From an uncultured Acetatifactor sp. (GTDB lineage: Bacteria; Bacillota; Clostridia; Lachnospirales; Lachnospiraceae): a DNA stretch of 64,000 nucleotides. The DNA is taken from NCBI GenBank assembly GCA_947629645.1, contig CANREV010000006.1:38853-102852 (forward strand). Direction: 5' to 3'. Each line of letters opens with the position of its first letter. Position 1 is the first letter of the stretch. Shown here one piece after another: positions 37,960 through 46,293 of this stretch. The position numbers and the translations under genes are program-made. The notes beneath the pieces were generated by a model. The model saw nothing but the letters and a program-made list of their open reading frames with translations, made no database searches and was not told the origin of the DNA.

Positions 37960-38811
37960 TTATTTAGACGGTTCGTATTCATTCAGAATCCCCATGACGA
38001 CATAGCGGGAGTCGTCCGTTTCATAGCTGCAGGTGGCGAGGGTTATGATATGGTCCTCGATGGTGGGAACAACATTGCTTTTGAAATAGGATTTTCTGAC
38101 CATGGATTTCAGCCATGTCTGAAAGTCTTCTTCACTTGCAAAGGTAAGCTGCCATACATTGCTTTCCGTGTCGGTCAGAAATCCGGCGAAGACATCCACC
38201 CGATAAGTTTTCTCGGGAGTGACGATCCAGTAAGCCGGATGCGCGTCATAGTAGGACTGTTCTGTGTAATCCACAAGGGATGCGAACATGGCGCCGTTTT
38301 TCATATGATGACCATAGAACAGGCTGTTTTCATCGGACAAATCCTTGTTGTTCAAAACATCCAGAAAGATAGCGCCGTTTTTATTTTCGGCTTTGTCAAA
38401 GGTATGGGTCTGATAGTATGCATTGTCTGCACCCTGAACAAGGGGATAATTAATGGGGCTGTCCTGAAGATAGATCCAACCGATACAGTCGCTGTTTAAG
38501 GCTTTGAGAGAATCGAAATCCACCGTGGGGGGCGGAGCAAGTACAAATTCTTTTTCCTCCGGAGAGGGGGAAGTCCCCGGTGTCTGTGCAGGATCCGGTT
38601 CCTCCGGAAGAAATACATACGGTTCGAGTTCGTGATAGACCTGGCTGCCGACAGTGTACTCTCTGATAAGAAAGAACAAAGCGCAGAACGCGGTCAGTAT
38701 CACAACGATAATTACCGACAGAATCGCGATTTCCTTTTTGCTCCAGTTTTTCGTCTTGTCCTTTATCAGCTCCTTTATACGAACCATTTGGTTCCTGACT
38801 TGATCCATCAT
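37960..38811 (-). CDS. srtB: class B sortase
   Basis: A 283-residue membrane-bound transpeptidase. A cytoplasmic basic start is followed by one membrane helix (residues 28-50), a Pro-rich linker, and the sortase barrel. The His lies in FYGHHMKNGAMF, the nucleophile Cys in TLATCSYE and the Arg in DSRYVVMG, the class B arrangement. It is convergent with the PL11 gene, whose anchor motif is VPKTG. Class B enzymes of some Clostridia accept (S/N/P)PxTG motifs, so this sortase may attach the PL11 lyase to the wall. GGGAGGAC precedes the start. Confidence 0.9.
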   Translation of the reverse strand: MMDQVRNQMVRIKELIKDKTKNWSKKEIAILSVIIVVILTAFCALFFLIREYTVGSQVYHELEPYVFLPEEPDPAQTPGTSPSPEEKEFVLAPPPTVDFDSLKALNSDCIGWIYLQDSPINYPLVQGADNAYYQTHTFDKAENKNGAIFLDVLNNKDLSDENSLFYGHHMKNGAMFASLVDYTEQSYYDAHPAYWIVTPEKTYRVDVFAGFLTDTESNVWQLTFASEEDFQTWLKSMVRKSYFKSNVVPTIEDHIITLATCSYETDDSRYVVMGILNEYEPSK

Positions 38812-38964
38812 CTGATATGTCCTCCCTTGTTTCCGGTTCCTTTGAGTATTCCGGCTTTTTCTGATATTATCTGACTGCTTTATTTTAGCAAAGTCTGTAA
38901 GGGACTGTCAATATGGTTAAAACAGGGGTTTTTTAACAAAATGATATTTTTAGCAGGATAGATA

Positions 38965-38993
38965 TTGAAAATTCCCAATAAAATAGTTACAAT
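38965..38993 (+). promoter_or_regulatory. sigma-A promoter of adk-map-infA
   Basis: TTGAAA and TACAAT with a 17-bp spacer, 62 bp before adk. It restores transcription after the secY-adk junction was opened. Confidence 0.75.
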
Positions 38994-39054
38994 AAAATTG
39001 TTGTGTCAATGCTAAGTAAAAGCGAATATGATGACATTTTATACGGAGGCAGAA

Positions 39055-39696
39055 ATGAAGATAATAATGTTGGGTGCGCCCGGTGCAGGAAAAGGTACGC
39101 AGGCTAAGATGATCGCTGAGAAATACGAGATCCCCCATATTTCCACGGGAGATATTTTCCGCGCTAATATCAAGAACGGTACAGATCTTGGCAGGGAGGC
39201 AAAAAAATACATGGATCAGGGACTTTTGGTTCCCGATGAACTGACGGTCAAAATCCTGCTTGACAGGGTGGCTCAGGCGGACTGTGAGAACGGATATGTG
39301 CTGGATGGATTTCCGCGTACGATTCCGCAGGCCGAAGTGCTGGACGAAGCCTTAACAAAATTAGGCGAAAAGATCGACTATGCTATCAATGTGGATGTTC
39401 CGGATGATCATATTGTAACAAGGATGTCCGGCAGACGCGCCTGCTTAAAGTGCGGCGCTACCTATCATATGGAGCATATTCCCCCCAAAAAGGAAGGAAT
39501 CTGTGACAACTGCGGCAGCGAGCTGGTACTTCGGGATGATGATAAGCCCGAGACCGTACAAAACCGCTTGAAGGTATACCATGAGCAGACACAGCCCCTG
39601 ATTGATTTCTATACGGAAAAAGGCGTGCTGAAAACCGTTGACGGCACTTTAGAGATGCAGGATGTCTTTGCCGCAATCACGGCGATTCTGGGGTAG
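39055..39696 (+). CDS. adk: adenylate kinase
   Basis: A 213-residue enzyme that converts AMP and ATP to two ADP. It has the P-loop GAPGAGKGTQA, the AMP-binding STGDIFR, and DGFPRTIPQAE. The lid carries a four-Cys zinc site (CLKCGATYH and CDNCGS), the long Gram-positive type. The track start 39028 is replaced by ATG 39055, five bases after CGGAGG, giving MKIIMLGAPG. Confidence 0.97.
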   Translation: MKIIMLGAPGAGKGTQAKMIAEKYEIPHISTGDIFRANIKNGTDLGREAKKYMDQGLLVPDELTVKILLDRVAQADCENGYVLDGFPRTIPQAEVLDEALTKLGEKIDYAINVDVPDDHIVTRMSGRRACLKCGATYHMEHIPPKKEGICDNCGSELVLRDDDKPETVQNRLKVYHEQTQPLIDFYTEKGVLKTVDGTLEMQDVFAAITAILG

Positions 39697-39702
39697 AAGG
39701 CT

Positions 39703-40455
39703 ATGGCGATCATAATCAAGACACAAGACCAGATAGCGCTGATACGGGAATCCTGCAGAAGGCTCGCCATCGTACATAAAGAACTGGAGCAGTTTATCAG
39801 GCCGGGTATCTCCACAAAGGACATAGATATTCAGGGGGACAAATTGATCCGGCAGCTGGGCGGCATCCCGAATTTCCTGCATTACAACGGTTATCCTGCA
39901 AGTATTTGCGTATCGGTGAACGATGAAGTGGTTCACGGGATCCCCAGTAAGCACCGGATTCTTCAGGAGGGAGATATCGTCAGCCTGGACGCAGGCATGA
40001 TCTATCAGGGGTACCATTCCGATGCCGCAAGAACTCATGCGGTGGGACAGATCAGCAAGGAGGCAAGGCAGCTGATCGATGTAACCAGAGAAAGCTTTTT
40101 TGCCGGTATAAAAATGGCAAAGGCAGGAAATCATCTATTTGATATCTCCAATGCCATTGCCGCCTATGTGAAGCCTTACGGGTATGGGATCGTGCGGGAT
40201 CTGGTGGGACACGGCGTGGGGACTAAACTTCATGAGGATCCCCAGGTGCCGAATTTCGCACAGCTTCGGCGCGGCCCCAAACTGCGTGCCGGTATGACGC
40301 TGGCGATTGAACCTATGATCAATATGGGCCGGGCGGATGTGGAATGGCTTGATGACGACTGGACCGTTGTGTCGGAGGACGGGTCGCTGTCGGCTCATTA
40401 TGAGAATACAGTATTGATTACGGACGGAGAACCGGAAATTCTCACTATGTATTAG
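39703..40455 (+). CDS. map: methionine aminopeptidase type I
   Basis: A 250-residue metalloprotease that removes the initiator Met from new proteins. Metal ligands lie in SLDAGMIYQGYHSDAART, GHGVGTKLHEDP and EPMINMG, with the last Glu near HYENTVLIT. The gene is six bases after adk, in the standard Firmicutes order. Confidence 0.96.
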   Translation: MAIIIKTQDQIALIRESCRRLAIVHKELEQFIRPGISTKDIDIQGDKLIRQLGGIPNFLHYNGYPASICVSVNDEVVHGIPSKHRILQEGDIVSLDAGMIYQGYHSDAARTHAVGQISKEARQLIDVTRESFFAGIKMAKAGNHLFDISNAIAAYVKPYGYGIVRDLVGHGVGTKLHEDPQVPNFAQLRRGPKLRAGMTLAIEPMINMGRADVEWLDDDWTVVSEDGSLSAHYENTVLITDGEPEILTMY

Positions 40456-40467
40456 GAATCGGGAGAA

Positions 40468-40731
40468 ATGGTAGGACAGTTTGCAGTCTCCAGAGCGGGA
40501 CACGATAAGGGAGTTGTGTATGTGATCGCGGCGCAGGAGGACGGATATGTTTTCTTATGCGATGGAAAGTCAAAGAATCCGGACCGGCCCAAAAAGAAAA
40601 AGCTGAAGCATATCCAACCTGTCCGGCAGACGGTGGATGAGGCGCTTTTGCACAAGCTGAGACAGGGAGAAACAGTTTATCCTGAAGAGATCAGATACGC
40701 GATCAGGCAGTATAATAAACAATTACAGTAA
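40468..40731 (+). CDS. KOW-domain RNA-binding protein (L14e-like)
   Basis: An 87-residue protein. Its first half is a small KOW/SH3-like barrel (GQFAVSRAGHDKGVVYVI, then DGYVFLCDGKSKNPDRPKKKK), similar to archaeal and eukaryotic L14e. It sits between map and infA, where many Clostridia have such a gene. A role near the ribosome or in translation is inferred from domain and position only. GGGAG precedes the ATG. Confidence 0.8.
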   Translation: MVGQFAVSRAGHDKGVVYVIAAQEDGYVFLCDGKSKNPDRPKKKKLKHIQPVRQTVDEALLHKLRQGETVYPEEIRYAIRQYNKQLQ

Positions 40732-40752
40732 AGAATTTATTGGAGGAAATGT

Positions 40753-40971
40753 ATGTCTAAAAGTGATGTGATTGAAATTGAAGGTACGGTAGTGGAGAAA
40801 CTGCCCAATACGATGTTCCAGGTCGAACTGGAGAATGGACATCGTGTTCTGGCGCATATCAGCGGCAAGCTGCGTCAGAATTTTATCCGTATCCTTCCGG
40901 GAGATAAGGTGACATTGGAATTGTCGCCTTATGATTTGAGCAAAGGACGTATCATCTGGAGAGATAAGTAA
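40753..40971 (+). CDS. infA: translation initiation factor IF-1
   Basis: A 72-residue OB-fold protein that blocks the A site during initiation. [20 protein letters not shown] and the ending GRIIWRDK are the family ends. GGAGG is spaced well before the ATG. It is followed directly, with no gap, by an unrelated membrane protein gene. Confidence 0.98.
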   Translation: MSKSDVIEIEGTVVEKLPNTMFQVELENGHRVLAHISGKLRQNFIRILPGDKVTLELSPYDLSKGRIIWRDK

Positions 40972-42360
40972 GTGAAAAAGCAATTCGGAAGATCCTTGAG
41001 GAATATGACAATGCTGCTTTTGGGGAGCGCATTGCTGGGAACGCTTCTGTTGGTGCTGGTATTCTGTCTCCCTGTCAACAGGATGGAACTTCATGTGGCG
41101 GAGAGTGTGGATGCAATGATGAGAGATCCCGGTCAGTTCCCCGAAGATAGTTTTTCTTATTATCTCTGGTCTGAGCGGGAATCCTATACGGATGCGATCA
41201 TGGTACAGAATGCCATAGAAAAGATACCGGAAAAGAACGCTTTTGAACATGCCATGTGGGTGTATCATCGGGACCTGGAAGAGGAATATTGGGCGCCGGA
41301 GGAGTCCCTGAAGGCTTACTGTGAAGGCGTTGATAAAAACAGTCTGTATCTGCATGAGTATTCCAGATACTGGCACGGGTACCTGATCTATCTGAAGCCG
41401 CTGCTTTTGCTTTTGAACTGGCGGCAGTTGACGATATTTGGCGTAGTGTTCCAGATCCTGTTAATGCTCATTGCGGCGGGAGTAGCTGTCTGGAAGAAGC
41501 AGGCCGGTGTGGCGATTGCCATGGTGATCGGTTTTTTGTTCATGAAGCCAACGCTGGTACTGGTTTCGCTGACAATGACGGTGTGCTGGGTCATTACATT
41601 GATATCACTGATCGTTATGATGCTGAGGAATGAGAAACTGCTGGAGAAAAACTGGTATCCGGAGTATTTCCTTATGGTGGGAATCCTGACTTCCTATTTT
41701 GATTTCCTGACTTATCCTGTTGTGACGCTGGGCTTTCCTCTGTGTGCGTTTTTTCTTATGAATAACGATGTGATTCAAAACAATGTTATTCATAACATGG
41801 CTGCCGGCGGGGGACGAATCCGGGAGACTTTAAAAGGAATGTTTGGCCGGATTGCAGGATACAGTGTGTGCTGGGGCCTGGGGTATGCGGGCATGTGGGC
41901 AATGAAATGGGTCATTGCGGATGTGACGCTGCATACCGGCACTATTAAAGACGCGCTTTGGTCTGTGATCGGCAGGACGGAAGCGATCGGCGGCAGATCC
42001 CGGTTCAATGGAGGATTCTATGTGATCGGTTTGAACCTGCAGGAGTATGACCGCGCGATGTATCCTGTCATGGCGGCTGTTTTAGCGTTGGTTTCACTGG
42101 CGCTTATCGTAATCGCCTGCAGGCGAAAGGGGACTCAAACGGTTCTGACCGGGCTTGTGCCCTATGCGGCGGCTTTCTGTATCCCTTTTGTCTGGATCAT
42201 TGCGGTACAGCATCATTCTGCTCTGCACGCCCGTTTTACATTCCGCATCCTTGCGCTGGCTGCACTGGCGGTAGGGTGTATGGGAATTTGGGCATGGAAG
42301 GAAATGCGGCGTTCGCCCGATGCGGATGGTTCTGCAATAGCCCATGGATCGCGGGAATAA
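40972..42360 (+). CDS. polytopic membrane protein of unknown function
   Basis: A 462-residue protein starting with GTG immediately after the infA stop. It has one N-terminal helix (residues 13-33), an outside domain of about 100 residues rich in Tyr, Trp and Glu, then eight or nine further hydrophobic segments. The layout (first helix, large outer loop, multi-helix body) resembles GT-C-type glycosyltransferases or polymer-handling proteins, but no motif proves it. It sits between infA and rpmJ, which are normally adjacent, and probably shares the adk promoter. I do not recognise the family. Confidence 0.7.
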   Translation: MKKQFGRSLRNMTMLLLGSALLGTLLLVLVFCLPVNRMELHVAESVDAMMRDPGQFPEDSFSYYLWSERESYTDAIMVQNAIEKIPEKNAFEHAMWVYHRDLEEEYWAPEESLKAYCEGVDKNSLYLHEYSRYWHGYLIYLKPLLLLLNWRQLTIFGVVFQILLMLIAAGVAVWKKQAGVAIAMVIGFLFMKPTLVLVSLTMTVCWVITLISLIVMMLRNEKLLEKNWYPEYFLMVGILTSYFDFLTYPVVTLGFPLCAFFLMNNDVIQNNVIHNMAAGGGRIRETLKGMFGRIAGYSVCWGLGYAGMWAMKWVIADVTLHTGTIKDALWSVIGRTEAIGGRSRFNGGFYVIGLNLQEYDRAMYPVMAAVLALVSLALIVIACRRKGTQTVLTGLVPYAAAFCIPFVWIIAVQHHSALHARFTFRILALAALAVGCMGIWAWKEMRRSPDADGSAIAHGSRE

Positions 42361-42369
42361 AGCGCGGCG

Positions 42370-42405
42370 GCGCGACTTTGCGAATGGCGCGGGCTGAACA
42401 GTTAC
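42370..42405 (+). repeat. dispersed palindromic repeat, copy B
   Basis: Matches copy A (20077-20112) at 34 of 36 positions, including GCGCGACTTTGCGAATGGCGC and GGCTGAAC-GTTAC. It ends 38 bp before the rpmJ promoter. Confidence 0.75.
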
Positions 42406-42443
42406 TAATATCGAGATAATCGCAATAATTCTTATAAGGGGGG

Positions 42444-42472
42444 TTGCCAAATGGCAACCTCTATGTTATAAT
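42444..42472 (+). promoter_or_regulatory. promoter of rpmJ-rpsM-rpsK-rpsD-rpoA-rplQ with overlapping inverted repeat
   Basis: TTGCCA and TATAAT with a 17-bp spacer. A perfect 7-bp inverted repeat GGTTGCC-aaat-GGCAACC (42442-42459) covers the -35 box and half the spacer, the place expected for a repressor site. Confidence 0.8.
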
Positions 42473-42505
42473 GTAAAGCGGTCTTTTTTGAAAGGAGGGT
42501 TTAAC

Positions 42506-42619
42506 GTGAAGGTTAGATCATCAGTAAAACCGATTTGCGAAAAGTGCAAAATCATCAAGAGAAAAGGACGCATCAGAGTAATCTGTGAGAATCCGAAGCA
42601 TAAGCAGAGACAGGGATAA
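42506..42619 (+). CDS. rpmJ: 50S ribosomal protein L36
   Basis: A 37-residue protein below the ORF track cutoff. The GTG start follows AAAGGAGGG. The sequence begins [18 protein letters not shown] and keeps the zinc ligands Cys-Cys-Cys-His ([13 protein letters not shown]), so it is the zinc-binding form. It is the first gene after the restart promoter of the alpha operon. Confidence 0.97.
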   Translation: MKVRSSVKPICEKCKIIKRKGRIRVICENPKHKQRQG

Positions 42620-42929
42620 TCACCGCTTGGGAGACCCCAAAAGGGCGTCTTGAGTTAAGTGAGTTCTTGTCCGGTTGATATGTGCGGCTGAACCAGTGCG
42701 CGGCGTTTAGACCGGCATTGATTATCATAGAACTGGGATAGGGCTTACAGGAGATTACTTCTTGACACTGTTTTTTTGGAACAGACAGATTGGATGCAGG
42801 TCCGATTGGGTGAAAGCCCCAGTCAATTAGTAACAAAGCGCATGAAAAACAGACCGGATGTGCGCGGATGCACCGTAAACATACAGGTGCAGGAGCATCA
42901 AAAGATGCAGAAAAATGGAGGAAATGTAA
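42620..42929 (+). promoter_or_regulatory. 310-nt structured gap between rpmJ and rpsM
   Basis: No ORF of note. Hairpins visible: GACCCC/GGGCGTC near 42633-42651, GATTGGG/CCC(C)AGTC at 42804-42824, TGCACC/GGTGCA at 42869-42891, and GCATC/GATGC with an AAAA loop at 42895-42908, just before the rpsM Shine-Dalgarno. The position equals that of the S4-binding leader in E. coli, but I cannot match the fold. A TTGACA at 42762 has no good -10 box. Confidence 0.45.
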
Positions 42930-43301
42930 ATGGCTCGTATCGCAGGTGTTGACTTACCTAGAGAAAAACGAATTGAGATCGGTTTGACCTATGTCTATGG
43001 GATCGGCAGGTCTACTTCCAACAAAATTCTGGCGGAGGCAGGCGTGAATCCCGATACCAGAGTCAGGGATGTCACCGATGAGGAAGTAAAAAAGATCTCG
43101 GAGGCTATTGAAAAACTAAACGTGGTAGTGGAAGGCGATTTAAGACGTGAGGTGGCTCTGAATATTAAGAGACTTCAGGAGATCGGATGCTATCGCGGTA
43201 TTCGTCATCGTAAGGGTCTGCCCGTCCGCGGTCAGAATACCAAGAATAACGCCAGAACCCGCAAGGGTCCCAAGCGTACCGTGGCTAACAAGAAGAAGTA
43301 A
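42930..43301 (+). CDS. rpsM: 30S ribosomal protein S13
   Basis: A 123-residue 30S-head protein that contacts P-site tRNA with its basic tail ([17 protein letters not shown]). The start [20 protein letters not shown] is typical. TGGAGGAAATGTAA precedes the ATG. Confidence 0.98.
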   Translation: MARIAGVDLPREKRIEIGLTYVYGIGRSTSNKILAEAGVNPDTRVRDVTDEEVKKISEAIEKLNVVVEGDLRREVALNIKRLQEIGCYRGIRHRKGLPVRGQNTKNNARTRKGPKRTVANKKK

Positions 43302-43366
43302 TTGCCCGGCGGTGCGGCAAGTGTCGTGTAACTGTAAATTTGATAAGAAAGTAGGTTAGTTTAAAA

Positions 43367-43762
43367 ATGGCGAAACAGGTTGCAAAAAAAGTAACAAAGA
43401 AGCGCGTTAAGAAAAACGTTGAACGCGGACAGGCACATATCCAGTCTTCTTTTAACAATACCATCGTTACCCTGACGGATAACGAGGGTAATGCTTTGAG
43501 CTGGGCAAGCGCCGGTGGTCTGGGCTTTAGAGGTTCAAGGAAATCTACTCCCTATGCTGCGCAGATGGCAGCAGAGACAGCTACAAAGGCTGCTTTGGTA
43601 CATGGGCTGAAATCCGTGGATGTATTTGTAAAGGGTCCCGGTTCAGGACGTGAGGCTGCGATCAGAGCGCTCTCTGCATGTGGCCTTGAGGTAGTAAGTA
43701 TCCGTGACGTGACACCCGTTCCTCATAACGGATGCCGTCCTCCCAAGCGCAGAAGAGTATAG
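43367..43762 (+). CDS. rpsK: 30S ribosomal protein S11
   Basis: A 131-residue platform protein near the E site. [20 protein letters not shown] and the ending [15 protein letters not shown] are conserved. The Shine-Dalgarno sequence is weak (GAAAGTAGG), unlike its neighbours, so translation may depend on rpsM coupling or on structure. Confidence 0.98.
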   Translation: MAKQVAKKVTKKRVKKNVERGQAHIQSSFNNTIVTLTDNEGNALSWASAGGLGFRGSRKSTPYAAQMAAETATKAALVHGLKSVDVFVKGPGSGREAAIRALSACGLEVVSIRDVTPVPHNGCRPPKRRRV

Positions 43763-43832
43763 TGAAGCAAATATGTTGGAAGAAGGTGCCGGAAGCGGCA
43801 TTGTAAACATCTGATTAAAGGAGAAAAAGAAA

Positions 43833-44426
43833 ATGGCAGTAAATCGTACCCCTATTTTAAAAAGATGCAGATCCCTGGGCCTGGAGCCTTCCTATCTGGG
43901 ATATGACAAGAAATCTAACAGACAGAACGTAAGAGCGGGAAAAAAGGTAAGCGAGTATGGCCTGCAGCTTCGTGAAAAGCAGAAGGCTAAGTTTATTTAC
44001 GGCGTTCTGGAAAAGCCTTTCAGAAATTATTATGAAAAGGCCGACAGAATGAAAGGAATGACCGGTGAGAATCTGATGATCATGCTGGAGCGCAGACTGG
44101 ACAGCGTAGTTTTCAGAATGGGCTTCGCAAGGACCAGAAGAGAGGCAAGGCAGGTCGTTGGTCATAAGCATGTGCTTGTAAACGGCAAATGCGTGAACAT
44201 TCCTTCCTATCTGATCAAGGCCGGCGATGTGATCGAAATCAAAGAGAAAGCTAAATCCATGCAGAGATATAAGGATATTGTCGAAGTGACCGGCGGAAGG
44301 CTGGTACCTGAGTGGATGGATGTTGACATTGAGAATTTCAAAGGAACGATCAAGAATCTTCCTACCAGAGAGATGATTGATGTGCCTGTAAACGAGATGC
44401 TTATTGTCGAGTTGTATTCCAAGTAA
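43833..44426 (+). CDS. rpsD: 30S ribosomal protein S4, zinc-free type
   Basis: A 197-residue 16S rRNA-binding protein with an S4 domain near residues 90-150 (MLERRLDSVVFRMGFARTRR, VLVNGKCVNIPSYLI). The N-terminal zinc motif of many S4 proteins is absent (RCRSLGLEPSYLGYD), so it is the C-minus form. It lies in the canonical slot before rpoA. Confidence 0.97.
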   Translation: MAVNRTPILKRCRSLGLEPSYLGYDKKSNRQNVRAGKKVSEYGLQLREKQKAKFIYGVLEKPFRNYYEKADRMKGMTGENLMIMLERRLDSVVFRMGFARTRREARQVVGHKHVLVNGKCVNIPSYLIKAGDVIEIKEKAKSMQRYKDIVEVTGGRLVPEWMDVDIENFKGTIKNLPTREMIDVPVNEMLIVELYSK

Positions 44427-44474
44427 TTCCCTGCTTGTTACATCTTATAACATTGAAGAAGGAGGGTATTTGCA

Positions 44475-45431
44475 GTGTTTGATTTTGAGAGACCCAATAT
44501 TGAGGTTGCTGAGATTTCAGAAGACAAGAAGTACGGCAGGTTTGTCGTAGAACCTTTGGAAAGAGGTTATGGCATCACTCTCGGCAATTCGCTGAGAAGG
44601 ATTATGCTTTCCTCTTTGCCCGGAGCTGCGGTAAGTCAGGTCAAGATCGAGGGTGTTCTTCACGAATTCAGTTCTATCCCCGGCGTAAAAGAGGACGTTA
44701 CTGAGATCATCATGAACATCAAGAGTCTGGCAATTAAGAATAACAGCGAGACGAATGAAGCAAAGACCGCTTATATTGAGTTTGATGGCGAGGGCATTGT
44801 GCACGCCTGCGATATTCAGACAGATCAGGATATCGAGATCTTAAATCCTGATCTGGTCATTGCTACTTTGAGCGGCAAGGATGCCAAGCTTTACATGGAG
44901 CTGACCATCACGAAGGGACGCGGTTATGTGAGCGCTGATAAGAACAAACACGAAGATCTGCCCATCGGTGTAATTGCAGTGGATTCTATTTACACGCCTG
45001 TGGAGAGAGTGAATGTAACAGTAGATAATACCCGTGTAGGTCAGATTACCGATTACGATAAGCTGACGCTGGATGTTTTCACCAACGGAACACTGGTGCC
45101 TGATGAGGCTGTCAGCCTTGCGGCTAAAGTGTTAAGTGAGCATCTGAGTCTCTTTATCGATCTGTCTGAGAATGCCAAGAACGCGGAAGTTATGGTAGAA
45201 AAAGAGGACGATGAAAAAGAAAAGGTTCTTGAGATGAGCATTGACGAGCTGGAGTTGTCTGTCCGCTCTTACAACTGCCTGAAGAGAGCCGGTATTAACA
45301 CGGTTGAAGAACTGTGCAATAAGACCTCCGAGGATATGATGAAGGTTCGTAATCTGGGCCGCAAGTCGTTGGAAGAGGTATTGTCAAAGTTAAAGGAGCT
45401 GGGATTGCAGTTAAATCCCAGTGAAGAGTAA
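44475..45431 (+). CDS. rpoA: RNA polymerase alpha subunit
   Basis: A 318-residue protein. The N-terminal dimer domain has [19 protein letters not shown]; after an acidic linker, the C-terminal domain ([20 protein letters not shown], then [10 protein letters not shown]) binds UP elements and activators. The start is GTG after GAAGGAGGG. The gene is within the alpha ribosomal operon as usual. Confidence 0.98.
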   Translation: MFDFERPNIEVAEISEDKKYGRFVVEPLERGYGITLGNSLRRIMLSSLPGAAVSQVKIEGVLHEFSSIPGVKEDVTEIIMNIKSLAIKNNSETNEAKTAYIEFDGEGIVHACDIQTDQDIEILNPDLVIATLSGKDAKLYMELTITKGRGYVSADKNKHEDLPIGVIAVDSIYTPVERVNVTVDNTRVGQITDYDKLTLDVFTNGTLVPDEAVSLAAKVLSEHLSLFIDLSENAKNAEVMVEKEDDEKEKVLEMSIDELELSVRSYNCLKRAGINTVEELCNKTSEDMMKVRNLGRKSLEEVLSKLKELGLQLNPSEE

Positions 45432-45454
45432 CTGTATCAGGATTTTCCACAGCG

Positions 45455-45531
45455 GTAAGACCAAAGCGCTCGCCTGTGGTTCGTCTCTAAATGGCAATTT
45501 GACACACATTCGGTAAGTAAGACCAAAGCGC
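45455..45531 (+). repeat. 15-bp direct repeat pair between rpoA and rplQ
   Basis: GTAAGACCAAAGCGC occurs at 45455-45469 and again at 45517-45531 in the 137-base gap. Function unknown. Confidence 0.6.
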
Positions 45532-45568
45532 GTGGCCGGATGTACCATGAGTTGAGAAAGGAAAAGTT

Positions 45569-46105
45569 ATGGCAAAGTATAGAAAACTTGGAAAGACATC
45601 TGATCAGAGAAAGGCACTGCTGAGAAATCAGGTGACTGCGTTGATTCAGCACGGCAGGATTGTCACTACGGAAGCAAGAGCGAAAGAAGTGAGAAAGATT
45701 GCCGATGGTCTGATCGCTATGGCAGTAAAAGAGAAAGATAATTTTGAAATGGTAAAAGTGACCGCTAAGGTTCCCGTAAAGGACAAGGATGGCAAACGTG
45801 TAAAGGAAGTCGTAGACGGTAAGAAGGTCACTAAGTTTGAGACAGTTGAAAAGGAGATCAAGAAAGATCTGCCTACAAGATCTCATGTGAGACGTCAGAT
45901 ATTGAAGGTGCTTTATCCTGTAGTGTTCGTACCCAAGGAGGCTGCTGGAAGAAAGAGAAATACCAAGGAAGTTGATCTGGTGGCGAAGCTGTTTGACGAA
46001 TATGCGCCGAAGTATGCAGACCGTAAAGGCGGTTACACCAGGATCATCAAGCTCGGCCAGCGTAAAGGCGATGCAGCCATGGAAGTAATTCTTGAGCTGG
46101 TATAA
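45569..46105 (+). CDS. rplQ: 50S ribosomal protein L17
   Basis: A 178-residue protein near the tunnel exit. The start [20 protein letters not shown] and the end [20 protein letters not shown] are conserved. A lysine-rich insert of about 50 residues in the middle makes it longer than the 117-130 residues of many bacteria, as in several Clostridia. It is the last gene of the alpha operon. Confidence 0.96.
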   Translation: MAKYRKLGKTSDQRKALLRNQVTALIQHGRIVTTEARAKEVRKIADGLIAMAVKEKDNFEMVKVTAKVPVKDKDGKRVKEVVDGKKVTKFETVEKEIKKDLPTRSHVRRQILKVLYPVVFVPKEAAGRKRNTKEVDLVAKLFDEYAPKYADRKGGYTRIIKLGQRKGDAAMEVILELV

Positions 46106-46120
46106 ATATTTGTAACATAT

Positions 46121-46161
46121 GGGCTGGGACGGCGGTTATTGTCGTCTCCGGCCCGTTTTTT
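46121..46161 (+). terminator. intrinsic terminator after rplQ
   Basis: GGGCTGGGACG pairs with CGTCTCCGGCCC with a small bulge, followed by GTTTTTT. It closes the alpha operon. Confidence 0.8.
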
Positions 46162-46293
46162 ATCCCGCAGGCAACGGGCCGGGCGGACATGCCTGCACAT
46201 CCATTTGGCGACTGCGGCAAAGATCTGGTTTCATGGGACGCCACGAAAGATAAAACGCGCCGCCAAAAAAGCGTATGAAACGGGAGAATGCGT

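Noticed and set aside
42762-42790. TTGACA as a promoter for rpsM
   Set aside because: No acceptable -10 hexamer at 16-18 bp spacing; the promoter at 42444 serves the unit.
42780-42910. Cobalamin or FMN riboswitch before rpsM
   Set aside because: The GGGTGAAAGCCCC piece looked similar, but the conserved cores of those riboswitches are not present.
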